Positions 29,420-38,625 of a stretch of DNA of 64,000 nucleotides are shown in pieces (positions within the stretch are counted from its first letter, which is position 1; each line of letters opens with the position of its first letter). The position numbers and the translations under genes are program-made. Where the stretch lies: positions 62,001-126,000 of the forward strand of contig JAUSAZ010000047.1 in NCBI GenBank assembly GCA_030652255.1. The letters are read 5' to 3'. Below the pieces are notes generated by a model. That model had not been told where the DNA came from and did no database searches. It saw only the letters and a program-made list of their open reading frames with translations. The stretch is from Myxococcales bacterium. GTDB lineage: Bacteria; Myxococcota_A; Polyangia; Polyangiales; Ga0077539.

Positions 29420-32027
29420 TCAGAGGGCCTCGCTCGAGGCCCGGCAGTCGGATCAGCTCCAGGCCTACCTCGCCTTCGTCGCGGCGAAGAAGGCAGAGGC
29501 CGCGACCTTCGGCTTCGAGCCGGGGCCGGTCTCTCCCGTGCTCTTCCCCTTCCAGGCGGACCTTGTCCGCTGGGCGATCCGTCGCGGGCGCGCCGCGCTC
29601 TTCGCGAAGTTCGGCCTGGGGAAGAGCCTGATGCAGTTGGAGTGCGGGCGGCAGGTCTGCCTGCACACCGGCGGGCGCTTCCTCATCGTGGCGCCCCTCG
29701 GGGTGCGCGGGGAGTTCGTCCGCGACGCGGCGATGCTCGGCGTCGACCTCACCTTCGTGCGGCGCTCGGAAGAGGTGGTAGCCCCCGGGCTCTACCTCAC
29801 CAACTACGAGAGCGTCCGGGACGGCAAGCTCGACCCGCACCTCTTCGACGGGGCATCCCTCGACGAGGCCGACGTGCTGCGCGGCTTCGGCGGGACCAAG
29901 ACCTTCCGTGAGTTCATGGCGACCTTCGCCGGGGACGACCGGCGCGACCGGTCGCAGCGCGTGCAGACGGCGGGGCTCCGCTACCGCTTCGTGGCGACGG
30001 CCACCCCGTCGCCCAACGCGTACATCGAGCTCCTGGCCTACGCGGCCTTCCTCGGCGTGATCGACATCGGCCAGGCCAAGACGCGCTGGTTCAAGCGCAA
30101 CAGCGAGAAGGCCGACAGCCTCACCCTGCACCCGCACAAGGAGGCGGAGTTCTGGGCCTGGATGAGCACCTGGGCGATCTTCCTCGCCGCCCCCTCGGAC
30201 CTCTCGCCGGCCTACACCGACGCGCGCTACACCCTGCCCGCGCTCACGGTCACCTGGGAGGAGATCCCCGCTGACCACTCGACGGCCGGGTGCGAGAAGG
30301 ACGGGCAGGCGAAGATGTTCGCCGACGCCGCGGTGGGTGTCTCGGACGCCGCGCGGGTCAAGCGTACCTCCCTCCAGGCCCGTGTGGCGCGCGCGGTGGA
30401 ACTCGTCGTCGCCGCGCAGGCCTCGGGTCCGACGCAGGTCGTGGTGTGGTGCGACCTCAACCCCGAGCAGCGGGCCCTCGAGAAGGCCTTCGCCGAGGTC
30501 GGGCTCTCGGTCTCCTCGCTCGACGGGAGCATGTCCATCGAGGCGCGCGAGGAGGAGATCGCGCGGTGGAAGAACCAGGAGACCTTCGTCTTCCTCAGCA
30601 AGCCCGTCATGTACGGCGCCGGCGTGAACCTCCAGCAGGCGCACGTGATGGTGTTCGTCGGGATCGGGTTCAAGGCCAAGGACATCATCCAGGCCGTCCA
30701 CCGGATCCACCGCTTCCTCCAGCTGTGGGCCTGCGCCGTGCACCTGGTCTACACCGAGGCCGAGCGGAAGGTCCGCGCCGACCTCGAGCGCAAGTGGAAG
30801 CAGCACGACGCGCTCGTCGCGGCGATGACGGACCTCGTGCGCCGGCACGGGCTCACCGGCGGCGCGGCGGCCGAGGTCGGGCGCATCGCACTTGCGCCCC
30901 GCCACGAGGTCGCGGGCGAGCGCTTCACCCTCGTGCACAACGACACGGTGCTGGAGACGATGGCGATGGCCGACGACAGCGTCGACCTGATCGTCACCAG
31001 CATCCCCTTCTCCACGCAGTACGAGTACACGCCCTCGTATAACGACTTCGGGCACACCGACACCAACGACCACTTCTTCGCGCAGCTCGCCTTCCTCACG
31101 CGCGAGCTCCTGCGGGTGCTCAAGCCGGGCCGGGTCGCCGCGATCCACGTCAAAGACCGGATCGTCCCGGGCGGCCTCACGGGCCTCGGGTTCCAGACGG
31201 TCTACCCCTTCTCGGACGACACCGTGGCGCACTTCACCGCGCACGGCTTCGCCTTCCTCGCGCGCAAGACCATCGTCACGGACGTCGTCCGGGAGAACAA
31301 CCAGACCTACCGCCTCGGGTGGACGGAGCAGTGCAAGGACGGCTCGCGCATGGGCGCGGGGATGCCGGAGTACCTGCTCGTCTTCCGCAAGCCGCCGACC
31401 GATGCCTCCAGCGGGTACGCCGACCAGCCGGTGGTGAAGGACAAGAAGACCTACACCCGCGGGCGCTGGCAGTTCGACGCGCATGGGTTCATGCGATCGA
31501 GCGGCAACCGGCCGCTGCGCGCAGAGGACCTCGTCGGCATCGCGCACGACCAGATGTTCAAGCGCTTCCGGGAGTACTCGCTCTCGTCGGTCTACGACCA
31601 CGCGCAGTACGTCGCGATCGCCGAGGGGGTCGATGCGCGAAACCTGCTGCCGACCACCTTCATGTTGCTCCAGCCGCAGAGCTGGCACCCGGACGTGTGG
31701 ACCGACATCACCCGGATGCTGACCCTCAACGGGGCGCAGTCGGCGGCGGGGCGGGAGCTCCATTTGTGCCCGCTGCAGTTCGACATCGTCGACCGCTGCA
31801 TCGAGCAGTACTCCGAGCCCGGCGAGCTGGTCTTCGACCCCTTCGCGGGCCTCGGTACCGTCCCGATGCGGGCCGTGAAGTGGAAGCGCCGCGGTCGCGG
31901 GCACGAGCTCAACGCGCGCTACTTCGCCGACGCGGTGGCCTACTGCCGCGCTGAGGAGCAGAGCGTCACGGCCCCCACGCTCTTCGACCTCGACGCGGGC
32001 CTCTCGGGCCGGGCGGACGCCGAATGA
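29406..32027 (+). CDS. SF2/SNF2-type helicase fused to an N4/N6 amino-methyltransferase
   Basis: The 873-residue protein has two enzymes. The N-terminal helicase shows motif I AKFGLGKS (67-74), a LDEADVL motif II (DEAD 153-156), TATPSPN (198-204) and QAVHRIHR (429-436). The C-terminal half is a beta-class-order DNA amino-methyltransferase with motif IV SIPF (532-535) and motif I FDPFAGLGT (810-818). All key residues seem intact. It would methylate adenine N6 or cytosine N4 while moving on DNA. Such fusions occur in large phages and have been linked to protection against restriction. The fusion does not come with a nuclease domain. Confidence 0.85.
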   Translation: MADGSQRASLEARQSDQLQAYLAFVAAKKAEAATFGFEPGPVSPVLFPFQADLVRWAIRRGRAALFAKFGLGKSLMQLECGRQVCLHTGGRFLIVAPLGVRGEFVRDAAMLGVDLTFVRRSEEVVAPGLYLTNYESVRDGKLDPHLFDGASLDEADVLRGFGGTKTFREFMATFAGDDRRDRSQRVQTAGLRYRFVATATPSPNAYIELLAYAAFLGVIDIGQAKTRWFKRNSEKADSLTLHPHKEAEFWAWMSTWAIFLAAPSDLSPAYTDARYTLPALTVTWEEIPADHSTAGCEKDGQAKMFADAAVGVSDAARVKRTSLQARVARAVELVVAAQASGPTQVVVWCDLNPEQRALEKAFAEVGLSVSSLDGSMSIEAREEEIARWKNQETFVFLSKPVMYGAGVNLQQAHVMVFVGIGFKAKDIIQAVHRIHRFLQLWACAVHLVYTEAERKVRADLERKWKQHDALVAAMTDLVRRHGLTGGAAAEVGRIALAPRHEVAGERFTLVHNDTVLETMAMADDSVDLIVTSIPFSTQYEYTPSYNDFGHTDTNDHFFAQLAFLTRELLRVLKPGRVAAIHVKDRIVPGGLTGLGFQTVYPFSDDTVAHFTAHGFAFLARKTIVTDVVRENNQTYRLGWTEQCKDGSRMGAGMPEYLLVFRKPPTDASSGYADQPVVKDKKTYTRGRWQFDAHGFMRSSGNRPLRAEDLVGIAHDQMFKRFREYSLSSVYDHAQYVAIAEGVDARNLLPTTFMLLQPQSWHPDVWTDITRMLTLNGAQSAAGRELHLCPLQFDIVDRCIEQYSEPGELVFDPFAGLGTVPMRAVKWKRRGRGHELNARYFADAVAYCRAEEQSVTAPTLFDLDAGLSGRADAE

Positions 32028-32302
32028 TCCCCGCCCTGGACCTCGCCCGCTTCGAGGCGTGGCTCGCCGTCGAGCGCGTGGGGAAGCACGACGTGCCGGG
32101 CTTCGAGCACGCCATGTTCTTCGCGTGGTGGCAGGCGGGGTGCCCCGCCGCGGGGGCCGCGGGGTCCGTGGCGGCGGCTGCCCCCATCGCCTCTCCCGCC
32201 GCCACGGGCCCGGCGCCGAGGCCCCGTGCGTCGGCGCCCCGGCCGCGCCCCACCGCTGTGCTGACCCGTCCCGCGCCGTCGATTCCCGGCGGCCTGTTCT
32301 GA
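32024..32302 (+). CDS. Hypothetical protein (92 aa)
   Basis: The N-terminal 50 residues look folded (ARFEAWLAVERVGKHDVPGF, AMFFAWWQAGCP); the rest is an Ala/Pro/Arg tail ending SIPGGLF. The short hydrophobic C-terminal tip after a flexible tail could be a docking peptide. ATG overlaps the helicase-methyltransferase stop. Confidence 0.5.
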   Translation: MIPALDLARFEAWLAVERVGKHDVPGFEHAMFFAWWQAGCPAAGAAGSVAAAAPIASPAATGPAPRPRASAPRPRPTAVLTRPAPSIPGGLF

Positions 32303-32331
32303 CCACTCTGACCACGAAGGAGACCGAAACG

Positions 32332-32688
32332 ATGTCCACCCAGGAACGGAAGATCGAGACCCGCACCGTGTACGTGAAGCTCTCGCCCTCCGAGCAGCGC
32401 GAGCGCGCCATGCAGGCGACCGAGCTGGTGCGCCGCCACGACGAGGCCGACGCGCACCTCAAGCTCCAGACGAAGCTGCTGAAGCAGGAGGTCGAGAAGC
32501 ACGCCGCGAAGCTGCGCGAGCTCGCCCTGGCCGCCCGCGAGGGGACCGAGCTGCAGGAGGTCACCTGCACCTGGGTGCCCGACTACGCCTCCGGCATCGC
32601 GCGGCTGCTGCGCGACGACACCAACGCCGTGGTCGAGACGCGCTCGCTCACGAGCGAGGAGCGCCAGACCCAGATGTTCCTGAGCTGA
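32332..32688 (+). CDS. Phage coiled-coil protein (118 aa)
   Basis: AAGGAG lies 10 bases before the ATG. Residues 25-70 form a charged helix (ELVRRHDEADAHLKLQTKLL...), followed by a beta part and a C-terminus LTSEERQTQMFLS. The end matches the partial gene at the left edge of the window (LTDAERQT). Role unknown; its place between two helicases suggests replication. Confidence 0.6.
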   Translation: MSTQERKIETRTVYVKLSPSEQRERAMQATELVRRHDEADAHLKLQTKLLKQEVEKHAAKLRELALAAREGTELQEVTCTWVPDYASGIARLLRDDTNAVVETRSLTSEERQTQMFLS

Positions 32689-32694
32689 CCCGAC

Positions 32695-34047
32695 GTGAGC
32701 GCCCCCCTCGCCCTCCGGCCGTACCAGCTCGCCGCCATCGCGGACGTCTACCAGGCGTTCCGCGACGGCGCCGAGTCGGTGTGCCTCCAGCTGCCCACGG
32801 GCGGCGGGAAGACGCACACCGCGGCCGGGGGCGTGATCGGGCCCACGGTCGCGCGCGGCAACCGGGTGCTCTTCATCGCGGACCTCGAGGAGATCCTCCT
32901 CGACACCGACAAGCGCCTCCGCGCGATGGGCCTGCCCGTGGGGCTCATCCTCGACGGCAAGGCCCTGGACCCCGAGGCGCCGGTCCAGGTCGCCAGCCAG
33001 CAGACGCTCGCCGCGTGGCAGAAGCGCGGGGCGGCGCTGCCTCCCTGCAACCGGGTGATCCTCGACGAGTGCCACATCGCGGGGGCCTCCACCGTGCGGT
33101 GGATGCTCGGCGCCCTGCGCGAGCGCGGCGCGAAACTCCTCGGGCTCACGGCCACGCCCTCGCGCGGTGACGGGCAGGCGCTCGACGAGTTCCAGCGCCT
33201 CGTGGTCGGCCCGCAGCCCCGCGAGCTCGTCGAAGCCGGCGCGCTGGTCCCGTGCGAGGTGTTCTCCCCGCCCGGCGCCCAGGACGGCTGCGCGATGGAC
33301 CCCGTCGACGCCGTGCGGCTCTTCGCCAGCGACCGGCGCGCCATCGTGTTCGCGACCACGGACGCCGAGGCGACCCGCATCACCGCCGACCTCAACCGCA
33401 TGGGCCAGCCGTCGATGCTGGTGCTGGGGAAGACGAAGAAGGCCGAGCGCCGGGCCGCCCGCGACCGCCTCGCGGCGGGCGACGTCCGCCACCTGGTCAC
33501 CGTGAGGGCGCTGCAGAAGGGCTTCGATGCGCCGCTCATCGACACGATCGTGCTCACGACGCCGTGCACGCTGACGGACTACCTCCAGCGCGTGGGCCGG
33601 GGCGTGCGGCCGTCGCCCGCGACCGGGAAGACCTCGGCCCTCGTGGTCGACCTGCGCGGCGCGGTCTACGTCCACGGCCTCCCGCTGGATGACCGGCAGT
33701 GGACCCTCTCCGGCCGGCAGGGCCGGGAGACGCTCCCCAACCTGCGCCGCTGCCTCGACTGCCACGCGATCTTCCCGCCCGCCCGGCGGTGCCCGCGCTG
33801 CGGGTCCTGTCGGATGACCGACCCCCGCCCCCTCCGCATCCAGCAGGCGGAGCTCATCGCGCAGTCGGGTGTCCCGGCGTCCGTCCGCGCCGAGGCGCAC
33901 GTCCAGCAGCGCACGAGCGTGCTGCTGCGGATGAAGCCCCGCCTCACCAGCTCCCAGGCCCGCTTTGCCGCCCTCGTCGCCGCCCCCGCGTGGGTCCGCG
34001 AGGCCTTGAACTTCTCGCATCAGGAGGTCCGCCGTGCAGCCCGGTAA
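32695..34047 (+). CDS. DEAD-type SF2 DNA helicase
   Basis: The 450-residue protein has Q-motif/motif I RPYQLAAIADVY and PTGGGKTHTA, motif II DECH (VILDECHIAG), motif III LTATPSR, motif IV-V FATTDAEATR and LQKGFDAP, and motif VI QRVGRGVRPS. A zinc ribbon (CLDCHAIFPPARRCPRC) follows. It resembles UvsW/RecG-like or ERCC3-type phage helicases. GTG start. It is coupled to the VRR-NUC gene, so replication or branch processing is likely. Confidence 0.88.
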   Translation: MSAPLALRPYQLAAIADVYQAFRDGAESVCLQLPTGGGKTHTAAGGVIGPTVARGNRVLFIADLEEILLDTDKRLRAMGLPVGLILDGKALDPEAPVQVASQQTLAAWQKRGAALPPCNRVILDECHIAGASTVRWMLGALRERGAKLLGLTATPSRGDGQALDEFQRLVVGPQPRELVEAGALVPCEVFSPPGAQDGCAMDPVDAVRLFASDRRAIVFATTDAEATRITADLNRMGQPSMLVLGKTKKAERRAARDRLAAGDVRHLVTVRALQKGFDAPLIDTIVLTTPCTLTDYLQRVGRGVRPSPATGKTSALVVDLRGAVYVHGLPLDDRQWTLSGRQGRETLPNLRRCLDCHAIFPPARRCPRCGSCRMTDPRPLRIQQAELIAQSGVPASVRAEAHVQQRTSVLLRMKPRLTSSQARFAALVAAPAWVREALNFSHQEVRRAAR

Positions 34048-34456
34048 GTCCCCGCAGCAGCAGCTCCCGCTCACCGCCAAGGGTTCCCGGGGCGGGGCCC
34101 GTCCCGTCGAGGTCGGTCAGAACCTTGAGCACGAGCTGAAGCGCGCGCTCGGCGCCCTGCCCGGCGTCACGCTTTGGCGCAACCCCAAGGTGAAGGCCTT
34201 CACAGTGGAGGGGAAGCCCATCCTCACCGGCATCGCGGGCAAGGGCGCGCCCGACTTCCTGGCGGAGATCCGCACGCGCTCCGGCGTCGTCGCGTGCGTG
34301 TGGCTGGAGACCAAGGCGGGCGAGGGGGAGCTCAACCCCGACCAGCGGGACTGGCATGCCGCGGCGAAGCGCGAGGGCCGGCACGTCCGCGTCATCCGCA
34401 CCCCCGACGACGCCCTCGAGGTCGTGAGGGAGTTCCAGGCCGGTGCGCGCGCATGA
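34034..34456 (+). CDS. VRR-NUC domain nuclease
   Basis: The 140-residue protein has the VRR-NUC core of the PD-(D/E)XK superfamily: WRNPKVKAF, GKGAPDFLAEI (the Gly-x2-Pro-Asp) and CVWLETKAG (the Glu-x-Lys), then ELNPDQRDWHAAA and RHVRVIRTPDDAL. Phage stand-alone VRR-NUC proteins act as structure-specific (Holliday junction-like) nucleases. The stop overlaps the primase ATG. Confidence 0.88.
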   Translation: MQPGKSPQQQLPLTAKGSRGGARPVEVGQNLEHELKRALGALPGVTLWRNPKVKAFTVEGKPILTGIAGKGAPDFLAEIRTRSGVVACVWLETKAGEGELNPDQRDWHAAAKREGRHVRVIRTPDDALEVVREFQAGARA

Positions 34457-36405
34457 ACGCACCCCGCACCCCGCCCGCGATGCCCCGCACGAAGAAGGAT
34501 CCGTGGGAGGGCCTCGCGATGGAGGCGCAGGCCGGCGCGCTCACCGCGAAGGGCTGGCCCGGCATCTCGCACGCCCACGGCGACGTGCGCCTCCAGCTCG
34601 GCGCGGTGGTCGCGCTCGCGGTGGGAGGGCCCGCGGCCATGGCCGCGCTCGAGGCGCTCCAGCGGACCTACGGCGAGCTCCCGAAGGCGCCGTGCTGGAC
34701 CGAGGGGAGCGGCCGCCGGGTGATCCTGTTCGGGCACCCCACGGTGCTCGACGCGACGACCGGCCACCGCGCCCTCGCGCCGCGGCTGCGCGCGGCCCCC
34801 AACCTCTTCGGCGCCGCCCCGGGCGCGGCCCTGCTCACCACGGGGGACGAGCTGCTCCCCGGTTCGCACAGCGACGTCTGGCGCCGGTGGAAGGACACCG
34901 CCCACCCGGCGACCACGGACCTGCCCGAGCTGCCCGGGTGGCTCGCCGACCTCGTGCGCGAGCCCCACAAGGCCCACGAGGCGCGCGCCCGGCACGACGA
35001 CGAGCACGAGCCGATCGCCTGCACCGATGTCGGCAACGCTGAGCGCCTGGCCGCGCGGCACGGCGCCGACATCCGGTGGTGCGAGACGTGGGGGCACTGG
35101 CTCGCGTGGGATGGCAAGCACTGGAAGCGCGACGACTCCGGCGAGGTCACCCGCCGCGCCGTCGACGCCGTGCGGATGATCGGCGCCGAGGCCTCCCGCT
35201 GCACCCGCGAGGACGACCGGAAGCGGCTGCTCGCGCACGCGATCAAGAGCGAGTCGGCGGGGAAGATCACCGCCATGCTCCAGCTGCTCAAGGCGCAGCC
35301 CGGCATCAGCGTGGGCCCCGAGGCCTTCGACACGAACCCCTGGCTCCTCAACTGCGCCAACGGATCGATCGACCTGCGCGACGGCACCCTCCACCCGCAC
35401 CTGCGCGCGGACCTCTGCACGAAGTACTCGCCTGTCGCCTTCCGGCCAGGTGCAGCCCGGCCCGTCTTCAATGCGTTCCTCGCGAAGGTGCAGCCCGACC
35501 CCGAGGTGCGCGCCTACCTCCAGCGCCTCGCCGGGTACGCCGCCACCGGGACCATCCGCGACCACGTGCTGCCGATCCACTACGGCACGGGCGGCAACGG
35601 CAAGGGCGCCTTCACCAACGCGCTGCTGCACGCGCTCGGCACCTACGCCTCCCAGGTCCCCAACGACCTGCTCATGGCCAAGGAGCGCGAGGCGCACCCC
35701 ACGGACAAGGCCACCCTGCGCGGCCTGCGCTTCGCGAGCTGCTCGGAGACGGGGAAGGGCAAGGCCCTCGACGAGGCCCAGGTGAAGCTCCTCACCGGCG
35801 GCGACCCCATCTCCGCGCGCGTGATGCACGGCGACTTCTTCACCTTCTTCCCGACGCACACGCTCTGGCTGTCCACCAACAACCGGCCCCGCATCCGGGA
35901 GACCTCCAACGGCATCTGGCGCCGCGTCGCCCTGATCCCCTGGACGGTGGAGATCCCCGAGGCCGAGCAGGACCACGCGCTCGGGGACAAGCTCCGCGCC
36001 GAGGAGGAGGGCGTGCTCGACTTCATCGTCGAGGGCGCCGCCCTCTGGTTCCGCGATGGGCTCCGCCCGCCCCACGCCGTCCAGGTCGCGACGCAGGAGT
36101 ACCGCGCCGAGTCCGACTGGCTCACCGAGTACCTCAGCGCCACCTGCACGAAGGAACCCGAGCGCCCGGGCGGCGTCGCCCCCATGGTGCTCGCCGGCGC
36201 GCTCTACAAGGCCTACCAGGCATGGTGTGAGAAGGCGGGCAAGGACCCGGTCTCACAGACCGCCTTCGGCCGCACCATGGCGGACGTCGGCTGGGAGAAG
36301 AAGAACCGCGCCGGGTATCCGTGGTACCTGGGGCTGCGCCTCCTCTCCGACCTCGAGCTCCGCGACCAGCTCACCCGGGAGGAGGGGTCATGCGACGAGG
36401 AGTAG
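34453..36405 (+). CDS. P4/D5-type DNA primase-helicase
   Basis: The 650-residue protein has a D5_N-like region (WLLNCANGSIDLRDGTL, PVFNAFLAKVQPDPEVRAYL), SF3 helicase Walker A GTGGNGKGAF (about 377-386), SCSETGKGKALDEAQVK (Walker B region) and the sensor LSTNNRPRI. C-terminal TEYLSATCTKEP and YPWYLGLRL match the Pox_D5 winged end. The N-terminal 200 residues do not show a clear primase active site. ATG in an ATGA overlap. It should unwind DNA at the phage origin. Confidence 0.88.
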   Translation: MNAPRTPPAMPRTKKDPWEGLAMEAQAGALTAKGWPGISHAHGDVRLQLGAVVALAVGGPAAMAALEALQRTYGELPKAPCWTEGSGRRVILFGHPTVLDATTGHRALAPRLRAAPNLFGAAPGAALLTTGDELLPGSHSDVWRRWKDTAHPATTDLPELPGWLADLVREPHKAHEARARHDDEHEPIACTDVGNAERLAARHGADIRWCETWGHWLAWDGKHWKRDDSGEVTRRAVDAVRMIGAEASRCTREDDRKRLLAHAIKSESAGKITAMLQLLKAQPGISVGPEAFDTNPWLLNCANGSIDLRDGTLHPHLRADLCTKYSPVAFRPGAARPVFNAFLAKVQPDPEVRAYLQRLAGYAATGTIRDHVLPIHYGTGGNGKGAFTNALLHALGTYASQVPNDLLMAKEREAHPTDKATLRGLRFASCSETGKGKALDEAQVKLLTGGDPISARVMHGDFFTFFPTHTLWLSTNNRPRIRETSNGIWRRVALIPWTVEIPEAEQDHALGDKLRAEEEGVLDFIVEGAALWFRDGLRPPHAVQVATQEYRAESDWLTEYLSATCTKEPERPGGVAPMVLAGALYKAYQAWCEKAGKDPVSQTAFGRTMADVGWEKKNRAGYPWYLGLRLLSDLELRDQLTREEGSCDEE

Positions 36406-36540
36406 AGGGTAGAGAGTCTGAGAGGGTCGCCACGGTTTCCGCGTACATGCGCGCGCACATCCGCGTTTTATGTATATTCCCTCTACTAACCCTCTACTCT
36501 CTACAGGGGTCTAACTCTCTCCAGAAGGGAGAGGGGATTG
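36402..36540. repeat. Repeat-rich, AT-richer region after the primase-helicase: candidate origin
   Basis: GTAGAGGG (36402) and TAGAGAG sit upstream of inverted copies CCCTCTAC (36479-36486), CCCTCTAC (36490-36497) and CTCTCTAC (36497-36504). A TTTTATGTATATT stretch (36466-36478) is the most AT-rich run of the early region. Iterated palindromic octamers beside an AT-rich element next to the initiator helicase resemble a phage replication origin. A hairpin CTCTCC-AGAAG-GGAGAG follows (about 36516-36532). Confidence 0.45.
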
Positions 36541-36710
36541 GGGTTGGGATCCGATCCGGCGCGCGCTCCGGTCAGGAAGGCCCTCTGACCCGTCCCGACC
36601 TGCTCCCGGGCTCTGCAGGGGCTCCTGGCGCCCTCCAGGGGGCCGTTGCGAGCCGTCGCCACACCAGCGGCATTCGACACCTTCCCGCGTGCGGGCGGAG
36701 GGCAGCGGTG

Positions 36711-37031
36711 ATGGCGTGCGGGGAAGTTCCAGGGCGTTCTGCGCGGCCCAAGGCCGCCACGCACCGCGCATGGTCCGCCGCCCAGGCCGCGGCCGGCCGT
36801 TGCACCCGCTGCGCAACCGGCGTCCCCGCCGAGGGGCGTCGCCGGTGCGAGCGCTGCACGGAGGCCAACCGCGTCGAGCAGAAGGGCCGCGCCGAGGGCC
36901 GCGAGCTCGCGGGCCGGTGCTCGCGGTGCGGCCGCGGGGTGCGACGACAGGGCAGGCGCTGCGCACGGTGCGCGGCGAGGGACAACCGGGCGCAGCTGGC
37001 GCGCCGGGCGACGAGAGGGACGAGCAAGTGA
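36711..37031 (+). CDS. Small protein with four CxxC zinc motifs (106 aa)
   Basis: Two zinc-ribbon-like pairs are visible: CTRC...CERC and CSRC...CARC, separated by a basic helix. The overall charge is strongly positive, so nucleic-acid binding is likely. ATG 36711 (GTG 36708 also possible). The 305 bases before it contain no other gene, only the repeat region described above. The stop overlaps the next GTG. Confidence 0.55.
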   Translation: MACGEVPGRSARPKAATHRAWSAAQAAAGRCTRCATGVPAEGRRRCERCTEANRVEQKGRAEGRELAGRCSRCGRGVRRQGRRCARCAARDNRAQLARRATRGTSK

Positions 37032-37873
37032 GCGATCTGTTGCCCTGCTGCCAGGCCACCGCGGCCTACGTCCGCGCGCACGCCGTCGCCGCGAGCTGCC
37101 CCGACTGCGGCGAGCAGTACGGCCCCATCGACCGGGTGGCCCTCGTGCCCGCGGCGCCGACGGTCGAGGCCTACGCCCCACGGCGAGGGTCGCAGCCGGG
37201 GGCGCAGCCCGACGCGCGGGTGCAGGTGGCCGACGAGGGGCGACTGCGTGTGCCGACGTCGGAGACGGGCGAGTCCATCGAGCGCCCGTCTCGGCCCGGC
37301 CGGGTGACCAGCGTCGAGGACGCCGAGCTCGTGCGCGTGCGGCGGCTGCTCTGCGACCTGCGCCCCGATCGCGGGGGACCGCTCGGGTGGGCGCCTGATG
37401 GGCAGCCCCCGGCGCCGGGCGGGAGCAACTGGACGCCGGTGCTCAGGGTACAGACGTCGCCCGATGTCCCGAGCATCCTCCCCGGGGCGTTCGCATCGCA
37501 GGCCCCGGAGTCCCGCGCGCCCCGGCTCGACCCTGACTCCACGCTCGGCTGGCTCCAGCGCCACGGCACGCTTGCGGCGGGCCTGCGGGCGCTCTACGCC
37601 CTCTGCGCCGAGGCCCGGGCGCCCGTCGACGTGCGGGCGCGGTGGGCGGCGCTGCCGGGCCGGGAGCGGCTGGCGGGCGTGGTGGTCTACGGCCGCAAGC
37701 TCGTGCTCGCTGCGATGGCCGAGTGGTGGCGGGAGAGCCCGCCGGTGGATGAAGAGGCGCTGCGGTCGGCGCAGGTCGCGGCCGTGGCTAGCTTCGTGGC
37801 GCGGGAAGCGGAGCGCGCGTCGGTGGCGACGGGTGAGGCGCTGGCCGAGGTGCGCGGTAGGATGGCGCCGTGA
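37028..37873 (+). CDS. Hypothetical protein (281 aa)
   Basis: The N-terminus has CC and CPDCGEQYG, a zinc-like cluster. A long Pro/Gly-rich middle follows, then a helical C-terminal domain (TLGWLQRHGTLAAGLRALYAL to the end). That last domain could be an antitermination or regulator-like helical bundle, but no family is recognised. GTG start in a GTGA overlap. Confidence 0.5.
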   Translation: MSDLLPCCQATAAYVRAHAVAASCPDCGEQYGPIDRVALVPAAPTVEAYAPRRGSQPGAQPDARVQVADEGRLRVPTSETGESIERPSRPGRVTSVEDAELVRVRRLLCDLRPDRGGPLGWAPDGQPPAPGGSNWTPVLRVQTSPDVPSILPGAFASQAPESRAPRLDPDSTLGWLQRHGTLAAGLRALYALCAEARAPVDVRARWAALPGRERLAGVVVYGRKLVLAAMAEWWRESPPVDEEALRSAQVAAVASFVAREAERASVATGEALAEVRGRMAP

Positions 37874-38625
37874 GCAACTACGACCCGAACAGCGTCCGAC
37901 TCACCATCGACGGCGTGCCCTTCGACGGGTTCGCGACGGTGGAGCTCGGGGAGCTGACACCGACGAGCACTGTGCTGGAGTCGATGCGGCGCCAGCTCGA
38001 AGGCGTCCTTGAGCAGGAATACGAAGATGCCCCGCCGACCGGGGTGGTGGACTCACTCGGTCGCGTGCGCGGCACGGTCGTGACCGGGCGACGACGAGGT
38101 GCGATCATCGGCACGTCTCCGAGCGTACCCACCCTCGCCACCCGCGCGGACCTCGAGCGGGCTGGCCTTGGGATCATCGGCGAGCAGGCCGCGCGGCTGT
38201 TGGATGGCATGGCGACGACCACGTACCGCGCCGGTTACGTCTCGCCGATGCAGGCGGGCGCCGACGGCACCGCGCTCGCGCGGATGACCACGGTGGTTAC
38301 TGAGGCCTCGGCCGCATCGATCCTGCGTCGCCCCTACGGAGGGCTCCGCGATATCACCGAGGTCGCCCGCGCGGCGCTCGGGTTCGACGTGGACGTCGAG
38401 GTCTCTGCCGTCGCTGGGGATGGCGTCGTGCGGGTCACCATCACCCGCGCCGACGCGGGGGCCCTCACCGCTGCGGAGATTCGGGCCGCGAGGGTGCGCC
38501 TGCGCCGGGTGATGCCCGTGGCCGTACGCGTTGACGTGCTGACCTCCGACGTGCCCCTCTGGCTGCGCATGACCGCCCGCACCGCGCTGGACTGGATGAT
38601 CCGCCGCGCCCGCCGGGGCGCTTGA
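37870..38625 (+). CDS. Hypothetical protein (251 aa), last early gene
   Basis: GTG start coupled to the gene before. The opening YDPNSVRLTIDGVPFDGFATVE recalls the N-terminus of phage tube-like DUF3277 proteins, but the rest (repeats of Ala/Thr-rich strands and ARMTTVVTEASAASILRRP) does not. It could be a structural protein displaced to the end of the early operon. Function unknown. Confidence 0.5.
   Translation: MSNYDPNSVRLTIDGVPFDGFATVELGELTPTSTVLESMRRQLEGVLEQEYEDAPPTGVVDSLGRVRGTVVTGRRRGAIIGTSPSVPTLATRADLERAGLGIIGEQAARLLDGMATTTYRAGYVSPMQAGADGTALARMTTVVTEASAASILRRPYGGLRDITEVARAALGFDVDVEVSAVAGDGVVRVTITRADAGALTAAEIRAARVRLRRVMPVAVRVDVLTSDVPLWLRMTARTALDWMIRRARRGA

Noticed and set aside
27672..32570. 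1632-codon minus-strand frame across RNase H and the helicase-methyltransferase
   Set aside because: The plus-strand genes carry intact catalytic motifs; the antisense reading is low-complexity and has no ribosome-binding site.
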